This document shows positions 49,608 through 62,182 of a stretch of 64,000 nt of DNA, piece after piece. A program made the translations under genes and the position numbers. Location: contig JACDQD010000005.1 in NCBI GenBank assembly GCA_019843655.1, positions 14,659,575-14,723,574 of the forward strand, in the 5' to 3' direction. Origin of the DNA: Lethocerus indicus (taxonomy: Eukaryota; Arthropoda; Insecta; Hemiptera; Belostomatidae). The stretch's first letter is position 1. Each line of letters starts with the position of its first letter. Below the pieces are notes generated by a model. The model was not told the DNA's origin and made no database searches. It saw only the letters and a program-made list of their open reading frames with translations.

Positions 49608-50010
49608 GTTCTAACAAATTAAACGCGTGTCCGTTAGAGGAAACATTACGGCGCAACCGATGCTAAGCCATCGATACTGCCCGGTCTTGTGTTTAGCATT
49701 ACGTTCGCCGTGTATTTACATTTGCCAATAAAAACGCGTCTAGAAATAAGATGAGCGTACTCAAATTTCCGTAAATAATGTTTTACCACGGATTGTTGTG
49801 TCTGAACTACCAGGACTGAATTTTTCAAATTTCCACTTCGTGGGGCTCCTCGTTGGGTTCTGACCTTTAGCGGCTCTGAGTGCGACGAGTCGCATCTTCA
49901 CCGGGGGTGATTTCTCTACTCATTTCCGAGTAAGGGCACTTCCAAATGGAGCCGTTTGCCCAGTATTACTGACTTATATTCGAGAAAAACCACTCAGAAG
50001 ACCCTTAAAA
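49608..50010 (+). repeat. About 400-bp direct duplication, copy C, containing hairpin core
   Basis: Alignable over most of its length to 51600-52040 in the same orientation, about 2 kb away. Near its 5' end is a hairpin core (49649-49710) of 62 nt, the same length as in copies A and B, with outer pairs CGGCG/CGCCG and inner pairs ATGCTAA/TTAGCAT. Further 3' it shares with copy D a GC-richer segment (about 49865-49940). No open frame is conserved between C and D. It could be a non-autonomous mobile element or a local segmental duplication. Confidence 0.75.
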
Positions 50011-51599
50011 TTATTCGTCTACTTGGCCAGAAATTGCGAACCTCCTTGCTCTTTATTGCGTTCGTGCTGAAAAAGAATTCTGGCCTCCTCGTTAATCACC
50101 ATTAATTACCAATAACGTTTACCGCGTTCAATAATGTCTAATAAATGTACTCCTCAAATTATAAAAATATTTTGAACCCTCTATATTGGGTCACTGCGAT
50201 TAATTAATAACGAATGTTGACTGTTAAAATATCGCCAGGAATCGCTGGAATCGCGGGGGAATTTACAATTAGAATTATTGCACTCTCGATAGTTCCGCCA
50301 GAAACCGAATCACGGCGTAATTACCGAAACATTTTTCATTACGGGTCCCCTGCGTCAATATTTGAATTCCTGAATTGAAGGGTCTGAGATTTCAATTTCC
50401 GTCCGAAATAACTCCCGTTCCACTTTCTATTTTTGAGCTTGTTTGCTCTGCGGGCCGGTCCCTCCTAAAAAAAATTATAATAAAACCGATTTTAGACCGA
50501 TAGTTAAAAGAGGAGCGACGTCTCCCACAGATATCGGTTAATCGAAGGCGATTTGGACCGCGCCCTTAAAGTGGCGACTGAAATATCATCCGGGAAAACA
50601 TACATTTCCGGGTATTTTACGTTAATAATTTTCTGTCTGTAATTAACTTGTTTCTCTCTAATTCCTTGTCGGCCCTCCCAGTAGACCTTTTCTGTCAATA
50701 GCGGCGTGTCTCTGTCAAAGATGAGAACTGAAACACCTGTGTTCAGCCATGTCCCTGTCTCAATCGTATTATGAAATATTAAAGGATAAGAAAATAAATG
50801 AACGGACAGTTTTAGATTGGTCGACGGTCGTGCTCCGAAGCCAATTTCACTCTTATTAATCTTATTATTAAACCCTTCTTCGAGACATTCATAACTTATT
50901 TATTCTAGTCATTATGCTTAATTAAATTCCCTATTTAATACTGGATTATTTAATACACTTTGCTGTTTAATATTCCTATAATTAGAAAACATTTGGCACT
51001 ATGCTTTCCGCCTGTTAAATTTTAAATCGCTATTATCCGATTTCCGAGCGGCGAGTCATTACCCGAGAGGAGAAGCGGTTGAATGTTTAAAACAACTGAT
51101 GATATTTCCCTGTTGCACCCGAGTAAAATTCCTCTCGCGTTTTCTTTCTCTCGACTTGGAATGTTTCTGAGGAATTATAAATCCTCCCGGGATTTCTCCC
51201 GAAAGCCTGTGATCTGGCCGCCAAAGCATTCCCCCTCGATCGATTCCGGCGTAAGTCTGTTAAGTGGCACCGACAAATCAATTTTCCGTCGGCTTACAGC
51301 ACTCGCGAAATAAATTCCATTTGGCGATCTACTAATTTTTGTGCCGTTGTATCTTATTTTACTTGTTTCGCCTCGGTCCATCAACGTCTCGGGTTATCAG
51401 CGCCCTCTTCTGGACTCCGACGGCACGTGGCCCTCAGAGTTCTCTCACTCCGTTCCACTTAACTGCGCTACTCAACCATAATTAACTGTTTACACTTTTT
51501 TTTCGGTCTTAAAATCTAAGTCATAACTGTAAATTAAACAAAATTCTGTCGGGATATAATTATTTAGTAGTTGAGTTTCAACCAAAAACAAATCTAACA

Positions 51600-52040
51600 G
51601 TTCTAACAAGTTAATGCCTGTCTGTTAGGGGCAACATTACGGCGCAACTGATAACAATACTAAGGCAACTAAGCCGTCAACACTGCCAGTCTTGTGTTTA
51701 GCATTACAATCGCCGTGTATTTACATTTGCCAATAAAAACGTATCTAGAAACAAGATAAGTATACTCTCAATTTCCCCAAATAATGTTTTATCTGAGATT
51801 CTTCTCTGGCCTGTAGGGCGACTGAATTTTTAAAATTTCCCTTTCCGGGGACTCCTGGCTGGAACCCGTACTTTAGGGGCTCTGACTGCAATCAGTCGCA
51901 TCTTCGCCGGCGGCTATTTTTCCCCTCATCTCCGAGTAAAGGCACTTTACCCCAGTATTTCCGAGTGGTGGCGGTCGCCTAATATTACTGATTTATTTCC
52001 GGGAACAACTGTTCGGGAGTTCAATGACCCTTTCAATTTT
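51600..52040 (+). repeat. About 400-bp direct duplication, copy D, degenerate hairpin core
   Basis: Counterpart of 49608-50010. The hairpin region (about 51640-51716) carries an extra segment of about 16 nt in its left arm, so the foldback is imperfect; the right arm still reads TTAGCAT then CGCCG. The rest aligns with C through scattered substitutions and small indels, which points to an old duplication. Confidence 0.75.
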
Positions 52041-53629
52041 TCTCGCGTCCATTCGTACCGAAATTCTGTATTTATTTTCTGAGTGCGAACAAATCGCGTC
52101 CTTGGACCTCTTTAAGACCATTAAGACCTCTTTCAATCAGTTTTTGGAGTGTATCATCTTTTCTATTCTTAAATATTCCAATTGGAATTCAAGAGTTTTT
52201 AGTTTTCCCTCCTTTGCCTTAATTATATTAGTCAAATTATAAGAATTTAATTTCTTTCAAAATTCAATTGTTGTGTTTATGAAGCTCAACTCAAAATGTT
52301 GAACAAGTCGGGGCGGTCCGCTTTTTATTAGGCTGTATGTGTCAGATGAGGGGGCAATAGCATGATAAGCAGCGATAAGACCTGCGAGGGGTGTCTACAA
52401 ATGCAACGCTCACTCGCTGAAACACACACACACACAATAGATACACATATATAGACACGCACACTGACATTAACTAGTAATAACGACCGGCGGCTCAGTG
52501 TTCAGGCGTCGATAAAGGCCATTCAGTGTGGAACCATCACCACGTGAGATTAAACAGCCAAACGAAGTCAGTTACCGGCTGAAACTTAGTTACTTTCAGC
52601 ATACATATCTACAAATATTAAGTTAGTTATTAAAATTAACATCGAACATTTATGGCCATAGTAAATTAATAAGGTTTTCTACCTCTACAGTTTGTACTGA
52701 CTCCCCATAAAACTTTAACATGCTTCAGTATTGTTTTCAACTAATCATTTGATTTTAGATTGAAATTTTTCGATAAAAGTTCCAAATATATCGTACCAGA
52801 GGTATCTTTAAAATAACTATAGCTTGACATTTCGATAAACTGCGTATTTTTATATACTATTTTATATACTATTAAAACAGCAAGAAAACATAGTGACCAG
52901 TACGTTGGATATATTCGTTAAGTAAAGAAATACTTCAGTAGTCATCTTCACAAATTATCTCCTAGTGGATCATTTAGAAAACTAGATCAGATTTCACAAA
53001 GTTATAACTTCCACATTTGGCGCACTATCCAGTATCACTACGAATAATGACTCTGTGACCCAGAAATGGGATTCTTAATCAGACTAATAAACGTCTGGCA
53101 CTCGGAAATTGTGGGAAGTACTAAGACAGCGGCAGTAGCTTTCGTACTTTCTATTAAATTACTGCTATTCTCGAAATGAACGGTGATTATGGATCCGCTG
53201 GGTTAGATATGCCCTGTTACCTAAAAACGTTAGTTACGGAATAAACCACCGAATTGACTTCCAAATAATTTGAGTTCGACCCGATAGCAATTTCAAATTT
53301 GAAATCGATATACCATACATCTTCGTTTTTAGCCGTTTATGGGTTAATCGGATAAAAACGTCATCGACGACATTGCCAGTATAGAAGTAACATTGTTGCG
53401 AAATATTTAATCCGTTCATCGAATTCTGGTGCAGCCTGAATAGCTACAAAACACCGATCAGTCATTATTAACTAGTTCACATTATTCGTTCCCGAACGAA
53501 AATTCAGAGTGATTAAATATTTATTTGATATTTTTGCAATTAATTGCTCATTTCTACATCATACAACTCTACTCCATTTTGCAACTTATTTTAGCTGGCG
53601 CATGTCGCATAATCGCTTAATGGAGATGT

Positions 53630-53641
53630 CGTTGCGCAACG
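53630..53641. promoter_or_regulatory. Palindromic C/EBP-type site
   Basis: CGTTGCGCAACG is a perfect 12-base palindrome containing TTGCGCAA, a consensus C/EBP half-site pair, followed directly by a further TTGCG. Binding is inferred from the motif alone. Confidence 0.3.
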
Positions 53642-55702
53642 TTGCGTAGGTGTTCTCGGACAGAGAGGTCGGAACAAAATAAAAACTGTTTCGAGTGGAC
53701 TCGAGTTGGCCCGCTTCAACGGCCGGTGAAAATCGATTCCGCGCGTTCCTCTCAGCCCGTCGAACACTTCCGCGGGGAAATCCAATAGAAAGCTATCGGA
53801 AAATACATACCTTTCCCCCGCCGGAATTTTCTTTGACACCGCAAGGCAATTCCGAACTGTCAAAATGCGGCCAACTTCTATCAATTGTGGAAAATCCTGT
53901 CGAGATGTTGGAGGCCAAAGCTTCTAATGCAAATCTATTAGCGCGTGCAATGTACCTAATGTTTTATCGAACAAAATACCATGCGACAAAAACTGCAGGA
54001 AATAAAATACAATACAATGGAAATAATACGCGAACAAGATGTATGAAATAATCACAACATAACCACAGGGTATTTGTGGTTTCTATGGCCGCTTTGTTGT
54101 TTGCCGCGGTACAGTAGAGATATCACTCAAACAATGTTCGGAAATATACCGATTCCGTTTGTTTTCCCGTCAGCCATTATTCGATTGCTGGATGTTCAGG
54201 ATTTCATATTATTTTAGTGGCACATAAAAGCGTAGATATTCTTTTAAAATATTGTTTCTTCCATTGTCACTCGAAGTGGTGCTAATAAAATATTACTCCA
54301 CTATCCGCGTATTTATTTGAATATTATATTTACTATCGGAACCTCACTCTCGCTTGCGTTTCACCTCAGTTCTCGACCTTAAATTAGCGTTTGGAGTCCA
54401 TAAGGAAGAGCCGAGAGATCCGCTTAGGTCGGATGGTACCATAGTCGGATTCACTGGGGAAAGGTAGACGCTAAATAAGGCAATTGTATCGAGCCCCGTG
54501 TAAAATTTCCTTTGATAGTTAAGACATCCCTTTTGCATTTCCGCTGAAATATTTAAGTACGGATTTACCGTTGGCCGTCCCGCGGGCCTCTATTCTACCA
54601 ACTCCAAAGTTCATAAAAATTCCATGGCCTCCCCACCCCCACCCACTGGCAAGGGGATCCACTCCAGGATAAATCCTGCCGCCCTCCAGGCCACATAAAT
54701 CTCACTTCCTACCCCTCTTATCCCGACCTTTTATACATATTTACCCCCTCCAGCCACCGTACCCAAAAGTTTGTATCTTTGAATTCTCATTTTCAATCTT
54801 CCCTCCCTCTTTCCATTTTCGGCGCGTATTGAGTCCACATAACCACAGTCTTTGTAAAACCATTTATTTCATATGACCCGGATCACTGCTTCATTATTAG
54901 CGATTCTCATCTAGGAATGAAACTCCAAGTTGCCGTTCAACAGTGTAGATCCGACTTCACTATTCAACTCTAAACAACTCGGCCTAATTATTCTGTTGTT
55001 GTTAGTTTTGGTAACATGTTTTCAAGAAATGCAAATAAGGTATTCGCATTAGAATGTCCCAGTCAGAAATTGTATAGTATAAACGCTATTTATAGTATAA
55101 TTCCGTGAAGAATGGAGGCACATTTTAATCTAATAAGAATTTTGGGTTTATGAAAACAAAGTCAATTATTAAAATTTTCAATTTTGCAATTCCGTCAACG
55201 GAAAGTGGAGAGCATGATGTCAACAGCTTATTGAATTCACTCATACTGTACCTGGTAATCCTGCTGCCAGCGGAAACTCCCATTTGATAAACCCGGCCCT
55301 TTTCAAACGACGGACCTTTTCATTCACGTGTATCGCCGTTCCGTCCATTCATTATGGGCATCCATTGTTTTTCTGATCTCCTTTCGGATCTCAATCGGGA
55401 TTTACTGGCCATTTAAAACGGTTATTCGAAGAATACCGGTTTTCGGGGTCTAATTGACGCTAATGAATTTAATTTTATTTTTGTATTTAATTTTAATTGC
55501 CACGTTGGTCATACTGAGGCAATTATACGCTAAGGGCGTGTCCAGTATTGTTGTAAGAAGAACGAATAGAACGATTTAATCCACAATTTATTTTGCACAA
55601 TAATAATTACACCTACTTTATTCACAATTATACACAATTTCGTAATATAGAAATAATATTTTAGTTTAAGGTACCCGTTTGGTGGTCGTCGATGGTTTGG
55701 AA

Positions 55703-55886
55703 TACCATTGCGATCTTCAGTCTCCACTCGCTGAATCCGTCCAATGCTAGATCATTTTCGGCTTCTCGCCACCTTCAGTAGCGTTCCATCAATAGATTAT
55801 TGAGGTAGCATGTTGGCTGCCGGCTATCTGCACTGTCACTCCACAGTAACTGCGAGTGGGGACAGAAGATCGCAAGAATGATGGTA
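55703..55886. repeat. Foldback: inverted arms of about 33 nt around a short spacer
   Basis: The left arm (about 55703-55733) runs ACCAT, TGCGATCTTC, then CCACTCGC; the right arm (about 55850-55886) carries the reverse complement of the same order with a few mismatches and a small gap. ATACCAT and ATGGTAT form the outer ends. No clear target-site duplication is visible. The spacer contains a segment near 55752-55788 that resembles 49502-49538. It may be a miniature inverted-repeat element or a structured transcript; it contains no gene. Confidence 0.65.
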
Positions 55887-56463
55887 TAGAAATTATATTA
55901 TTACAAGTAACCTTAAATCATACTGAATATATTCTGTACTAATAAATCGTAAATGAAACTTATTCAGTGAACGTATTAAGAGCACGTTAATATCCCCAGA
56001 TATTACCTGAACATAATTTTCGAGCGCTTAATTCTTTCAAGTATACCCTCCATTGCATCTCGCCATACTTAAATATAATTACGCTCAGTCTTTTTATTGA
56101 GGGTGCTCATTATATAATTTTTCTACGACTGTTACCTCGGTAATGCTTCTGAAAAACCCCCTTAATATTTTGATCGGTTTATAACGCGTAATATATTTAT
56201 ATTCCAGTAAGCATGTTATTTGTTCATCATTGACATTCGTTATTCGAGATTAACGATAAATACCTTAAGGTAATTTCTTGTACAGTTAATTTGGAAGATC
56301 GGTCCATCCTACAGTTGTTAAGAAACTGAATGTTGGTTGGACCAAATAATTTTATTGTTGATGGTTTTATTGTTACTAATTTAAATTAATAATAAATATT
56401 TTGAATAAATAAATTGTACTTACATTGAACAATGTTATCAGCATTTCTTTAAATATAATTTCA

Positions 56464-56536
56464 CGGCGAACGTAATACTGAACGCAAGACGGATCGGTGT
56501 GCAAGACGGAATGCGGGCCTAGTATCAGTTTCGCCG
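56464..56536 (-). repeat. Dispersed hairpin core, copy E, inverted
   Basis: Read on the minus strand this matches the core of copies A and B: left arm CGGCG then ATACTAGGCCCGC, right arm GTTCAGTATTACG then CGCCG. It is 73 nt rather than 62, the extra bases being in the loop. Outside the core only about a dozen bases before the left arm resemble copy A; the wider flanks of A, C and E do not align. The core is therefore the unit shared by all five copies. Confidence 0.75.
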
Positions 56537-56539
56537 TTT

Positions 56540-59500
56540 CGATGTCGATAACTGATTCATGGAGAGTACGGGGGAGCTCTACCGCTACGTTGAAATTTTT
56601 ATGAAGTAATCTTTTTACAGCTCCTGGAACCTGTTACAACCTGGCTTCTCCGCGTTATTAATTCAACGGCCAATTTTTTCATACCCCGAAACATATTTCA
56701 ACAAAGATTGTTCAGAATTAATAAACCATAAGACCTCACATAACTGGAATTCACATCTCAAGGCTTTCAATACTTTCTTTTCAATTCAATTTATGTCACA
56801 ACTACAATTTTCATAATTATTTCCAGCGGCACAGCGCTGGATGGTACTTCCGCTCCAGCCCTGATAAATTATGCGGTCACGGTGTCCTAAAAATCGTTTA
56901 CAAATACAATAATACGTTATTTTCGTTTTTAGTAAATAAAATTGCTCTAGCCTTTTACCAGTGTCGTAAAAGTCGCCTAGGAGGTTCCTGGAATCCCAGT
57001 TTAAAAGAAGTGGGGAGAATAAAGTGGGGAACAGAAGCCCGGGGGTGAAACGGGTTGTTTATCGGTACCAGTGGGTCATTGTCGCGCCGGGGATCTCTCG
57101 AGTCCGGCGGAGGACACCAACGCCCAAGACTTCTGCAATAAAATCCGAGAAATTATAAGTCGGAGGGAAAGGGGTTGGGACGCGTGTTCGCGGCCTTGCC
57201 CCCAACGGTGCCGGCCAACTGCTGGCTTGGGGCCAGCCACACATGTTAAGAGGAAGAGGCCCCGAGAAAGGCCCCACCCCGTATTTCAGGCGGGAGACAC
57301 TTTAACGCCGCCCATCACCACCGGGGGGGCGGTAGGGGGCCGTCAGCGCTTCCACGACGGATTTATCGCCCCGTCCCAATTACCCTATACTCAAGCCCGA
57401 CCGGCGGGTGGAAGGGTGACCGCACGACGACCGATTTCAAAACCGTTTATTGCAGTAGAGAATTTATGAGCGTGCCCCCCCCACATCCCTGCGAACGGCC
57501 CGCTCCCTTTCGACAAAACTGGCCTCGACCGCGTATCGGGTTCGATCTTAAATCATCCCACGTCCGATATGCAAATCGCACATGTAATATAATCACAATA
57601 GCTTGGTTCAAACAGACGATACGAGTAAAATATGCAACAGAAAGAATGTCAAATACGCATCGGTGTAAAGGATTGATCTGAAAACTGAAATCCTTTCCTA
57701 TTTTTGAACTCCCCGACATTTTATAAAAATCCGGGACCGGATAGCTGCCAGAGTGACTTTATACTTTGGGACGCGGAAATACGTTATTCAATAATACGAC
57801 TCTCGACAAAATTATTGAATTTTTCTAGTTTATTCTGCAACTATGTTGGCTCGTCAAAAAATGCACACGTTTCTCAACTACTCAACCCATTGTTATTTTA
57901 TTGCCGGAATAAATAAAATGCAAAAAAATGATTTATTCCAAAAAGAAACTTTTCTAACGTACGGCATGACAACGTTAGTACCAGGAAAGTTAAAATATTT
58001 TTACAAATGAACTGCCACAACTGAAGCGTTATATTGATTCAATTAACAGTGGCAAAAGTAGCATTGTAAGCCTGAATGAGGCTTCTGCTCGGTAAGCAGA
58101 AAGTAGAGATGGCTTGAAATTAAATTACGCTATAGGTCGATCTACTTTGTAATTTTGCGTTTTATTTGTCAGTGCATTCGACGAATAACCTATTCGAGAA
58201 ATCTGGAGGTTGAAATATTTCTATTATGCCTGAAGAACGAGGCGCGAGAAGGTTTCCCATCGGTAGCGAAATTCGGTCAGGCGTTGTTAATTATCCAACA
58301 ACAGCGTTTGACGCAGCTTCAATTTAGTCGACCGAGCCCCAGCCAAGCCCCCCCCGCCCCCAGGGACCCTACCCGCCTTAACTCCCCCCTAATTGGGTTA
58401 CTCCTGCAGAACACATTCCTCACCGTTACAAAATTAACTCAATATTCATTCTTCTCCCGCAGGCAAAACTACTTAACTTTAAAGGACAGAGTCCTTACTA
58501 CACTCACAGTATACAAAGTCATATTAAAACTAAGGCATAGAACTATGGGGTTCCACTAAGAAATCGGACATGCCCCCTAGTATGTTTCAAATCACTCCAT
58601 TCACCTCAAACCGACAGTCGATGAACTAATAAAATACCGGTTTCTCAAGATTCATACCCGCTTCATTCCTCATACTAATTCGCTCGTTGGAGCCCTCTCT
58701 TCTGATACCCATTCATTTCTGTAGGCGTTACCATCATTGGATGGCTTTATCGAGACAAACAAGAGATAAACAAACAAACTTTCAGTTATGACCAATTCGT
58801 TAACTAAATACACGATGCCGATGAACCTTCGGGCAGAACTCTGATTACATTCTTAGCGCCCCGAAGTGCGAAATAACAACACGTTTCTTTTTGGTAAATT
58901 CCCCCGAGGATTTTTGTCGGCGGCCCTGTCACGCCTGTTACCCACGTCCGGCGCTTTCAGATTTATAGCGGCTTTTTGATATTTTAGTGCTGCGAAAGCC
59001 CGAACCTATAAAGTTTTATACGGCAGTAAGGGGTGAAGCATCTGCTCCTGCGACTATACGCTATATATTCAGTGTTGCACGATCCACTTGAGGAAAATTG
59101 AATTTCCACAAGATACGTCGTCGCGGCAAATATCCGGCGAAATATTCCTAATATAAATAATTTATTTATGAAAACGCTAAATATCATAGCAGAAGTGAAA
59201 TATCGTGTTTTATAAGGACAAAGTGTGCATTAATTAAAGTGCCGCGATTTTTAAGTTTGTGGACCAGCTAAAAATGCCCGATCGTTACTTGTTTTATATT
59301 AGACTAAGGTAGTTACTTTCGATATTACGCATACAAAAATAAACACGAAATATATATGGAAGTCAACCTCTGTTAACTGTTGGCAGAACCTCAGTTAAAT
59401 CTGTTCAGTATGACTGAAGAAATTCTGGATTGGGGAATTATTGTCTGATGGGAGGGCTCAGAGATGGAGTCGGTGTCCATCACTTGTTATGGGCTCGAGA

Positions 59501-61130
59501 GGGAGAGAAAACACTGTAGTAATTAGGTTTGAGTCTGGTGGCACGTTAAATTGGATGTGCAAATGCGACGCTTCCATTTCACGCCTCCTCCTCCAGCACT
59601 CTTCGGTTTTTCCAACATTTCTCATACGATGGAAAACCCGGCGTCAAACATCCGCGCCAATAACGCGATTTAGTTCCAGTAACTTAGTAATTTAGTTCCA
59701 TTATGATTGCATAACGACGAGGAATTGTTCTGAGCCTGATAATTTTATTCAACCTTATTTCTCATTTAAGGCAGTGTTTGAATAATGAATTCAATAAAAG
59801 TAGTAAATATAATCGTTTTTTGTATATCTTTCTAAAATAAATATGATGTTATATTAAACACCAGAGAGAGGGTAAAAATATAGTAGTTTCCAGTTCATTC
59901 TACAGTACTGGCAAATTATTATACCTCATTAACTCTTTATACAACCCTTTAACCCTTTTATTCCCGTTATTAATGCCGGCCCAGTAATCGAAAGGCCTAA
60001 TTGAATAAAATGCGGAATTTTTGTCAATAAATCATACGAGATCATAAGTAATAATAAATAATAATAAAAAGGAGTAAGTAATAAGTTAAAATCCCAAGAT
60101 GACGCAGTACATTAGGGAAGAGGAAAACTTTCTGAAAAAATTTCTTTTCATAAGATAAATTAAAATAATAAATTGATTTGAACTGAATTTTTTATATATT
60201 ACTTTCATTTTATATCCAATCTAAGACCAAGCTAAAAAGGTATATTACAGCACTCTAAAATAGTTTCCGAGGTATAAGAATATCTAGAATATACATGGTT
60301 CATGAAAAAGAATGTCAATATTCAACATATGTACGAGAAATAATGTAACCACAATTTTGGAAATTACGGCTCCTGTGGGGCCATTGTTTTAATTCTTCAC
60401 CATATCTAAAATATCTCGTGTCTACCCTCCAAGGAGAAAGTTTGGCACCGCCCCCCTCAGAATTTTGGCGGACGACCACCATTGTGCCAAAACGGTAATG
60501 GCATTCGATAAATGAGCCGCTCCCCCCCTTCGCTAATTGTGATCTATATCTACGAAATTGTTTCATCATTTGGAAGACGTCCAAACTAAGTAGTATCGAT
60601 CTGTTTGTTCCAGGTTTTGTTTGATTTTTGTTTTCAAAAGCCCTGTCGACGGGTCGGTTACTGGAATAATACAGTCACTTGAAACTGAGTTAAAAATGAA
60701 GTGCCATCAGTCCAGTCGTGATCAATCTTCCGGACTCCTATTGGTTTTCCTGTGTCACTTATTAAGATTATGCTTAGTTGTACAACACTGCTGGATCCCA
60801 CTCTTACAGATGTATATAAATATTGAAGATTCAATGATATTCTCAAACGGGGCCGCCTTATAGGATATCGACAAATTCGGTTACTTTCGTGGGAGTTGCA
60901 AATACTGTTGGGCTTCCATTCAGGAATGGAAACAGCGCGCGTTCTCTTCAGACATCTGCAGTCTCAGGTTTCGGACCCTTTGGTATCGGAAAGTTCCATT
61001 CGGAAAGGCTTTTTCGCTCCGTATTAGGAAGGTTAACGAAATTACGCAACGTACCTTTTGAGTTCTGACGGGGTTTGAACCTGACGATAGGCCAAAACTC
61101 TTTACTCTTTCTGCGATCATTCCTCGGTTT
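56540..61130. other. No gene recognised; GC-rich island at 57050-57560
   Basis: The GC-rich island has overlapping open frames on both strands, as GC-rich DNA tends to. An acceptor CTTCTCCCGCAG ends near 58462 and one TTTGTTCCAG near 60614, each followed by about 20-35 open codons with no match. A minus-strand 89-codon frame (60315-60584) has an ATG but no match. Confidence 0.5.
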
Positions 61131-61186
61131 GATGTCAACTACCTAAAATTGGAAGAGGGAATAAAGGTGGAGGAGGCGGTGGGCCA

Positions 61187-61240
61187 GCTGATAAGGGTAC
61201 TCCCCTCGACCTCCCGTATCGATTGCGTGGGAGGGTCCAC
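61187..61240 (+). other. Coding-like block 1 of a duplicated pair (unidentified)
   Basis: In the frame beginning GCT GAT AAG it reads ADKGTPLDLPYRLRGRVH. The block at 62183-62236 encodes exactly the same 18 residues although five bases differ; all five changes are synonymous (four at third positions, one AGG/CGG arginine). The frame is open from about 61132 to about 61367, with a glycine-rich run just upstream of the block. I see no convincing splice sites at its edges. It could be part of a duplicated exon, or a gene or mobile-element fragment; I do not recognise the protein. Confidence 0.4.
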
Positions 61241-61486
61241 TACGCGCCCGAAATTAAGATCCCCGGCGGCCGTATAATTATTGCATTAACGGAGATCTCA
61301 CCGAGAGTAAATCTAATAAAATTAATTATTATGTCTACGAACTGGGAATTAAGCAAAATACAACCTTAAATTGTTAACATTAATTCGTATACAGGCCTAC
61401 ATACATTTCTCATAATGCAGCTGTCACAAGAACGAAATAAAACTACAGCAATAATATTGCTAGAAAAGTATGTAGCACTTATGTAA

Positions 61487-61502
61487 ATATATATATATAT
61501 AT
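61487..61502. repeat. Short (AT)n run beside T runs
   Basis: About 16 bp of AT followed by two runs of T separated by ACAA. Ordinary AT-rich slippage sequence. Confidence 0.8.
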
Positions 61503-62182
61503 TTTTTTTACAATTTTTTTTTGCAATTTTCCAATTGATGGGATGTCAGAAAATTGTTGTCATCAATCATTCATTTAACTATTCCAATAATGAAAAAAGG
61601 AAATAATTCAGAGAATAATGATTCAGGAAATCTCCGGTACGGAGAAGGAAATTAATTCTTACATGCGCTACAACAATGTTCTGAGAATTTGCGTGCGAGT
61701 TACCTAGAATTTGCCCCTCTGACAGACAAAGCGCATTATCCTGTTTAGGGAAGATTTAATACATTACATTTACTGCTGCGCACCAAAAGAACAGAGGAGA
61801 GTAATTAATTCGTTTATTTTCCGCCTCCTAACAATTTAACCTGTGCTTATAGTGCCAGGGATGTTTCTACCCCGATTTTTTAAAGCTAACCATGAGCCTA
61901 CTTGGGCGGCATCTACTAACGTATTTTATGTCCAATACCAATTTAGTCATAATGATCCAATATAACATATGTCCACCCTAATCTGGACATAAGAGTATTG
62001 CACAACTTGGTTGACGCAGCCATTATATTTAGTTTCAAATCTTAATTGGCCCGTAAGAGACTAGCTCCGATAGTGCGGTGAATCTGAATTCATCCCGTCA
62101 ACAAATAAACCTATTATATTGTGTATCGTGCGTAGATAGAGATAAAGAGGAACGAAGAGAAACACGAGAGAGCACGAGAGTG

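Larger units (their letters stand above)
52045..56460. other. No gene recognised
   Basis: AT-rich, with GC-richer parts at 53590-53840 and 54560-54800, a short (CA)n near 52422, the C/EBP-type palindrome and the foldback at 55703. Overlapping open frames on both strands at 53591-54051 cannot both be real and neither has a match. Confidence 0.55.

Noticed and set aside
53591..54051. Overlapping open frames of about 97 and 118 codons on both strands
   Set aside because: They are mutually exclusive, neither has a match, and the GC-richer composition explains the openness.
57725..57745. NPGP in a frame near 57.7 kb as another 2A-like motif
   Set aside because: Only four residues match, which is expected by chance.
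25338..61085. T-loop-like GGTTCGATCC near 25340 and GGTTTGAACC near 61070 as tRNA genes
   Set aside because: No matching acceptor, D or anticodon stems can be built around either.
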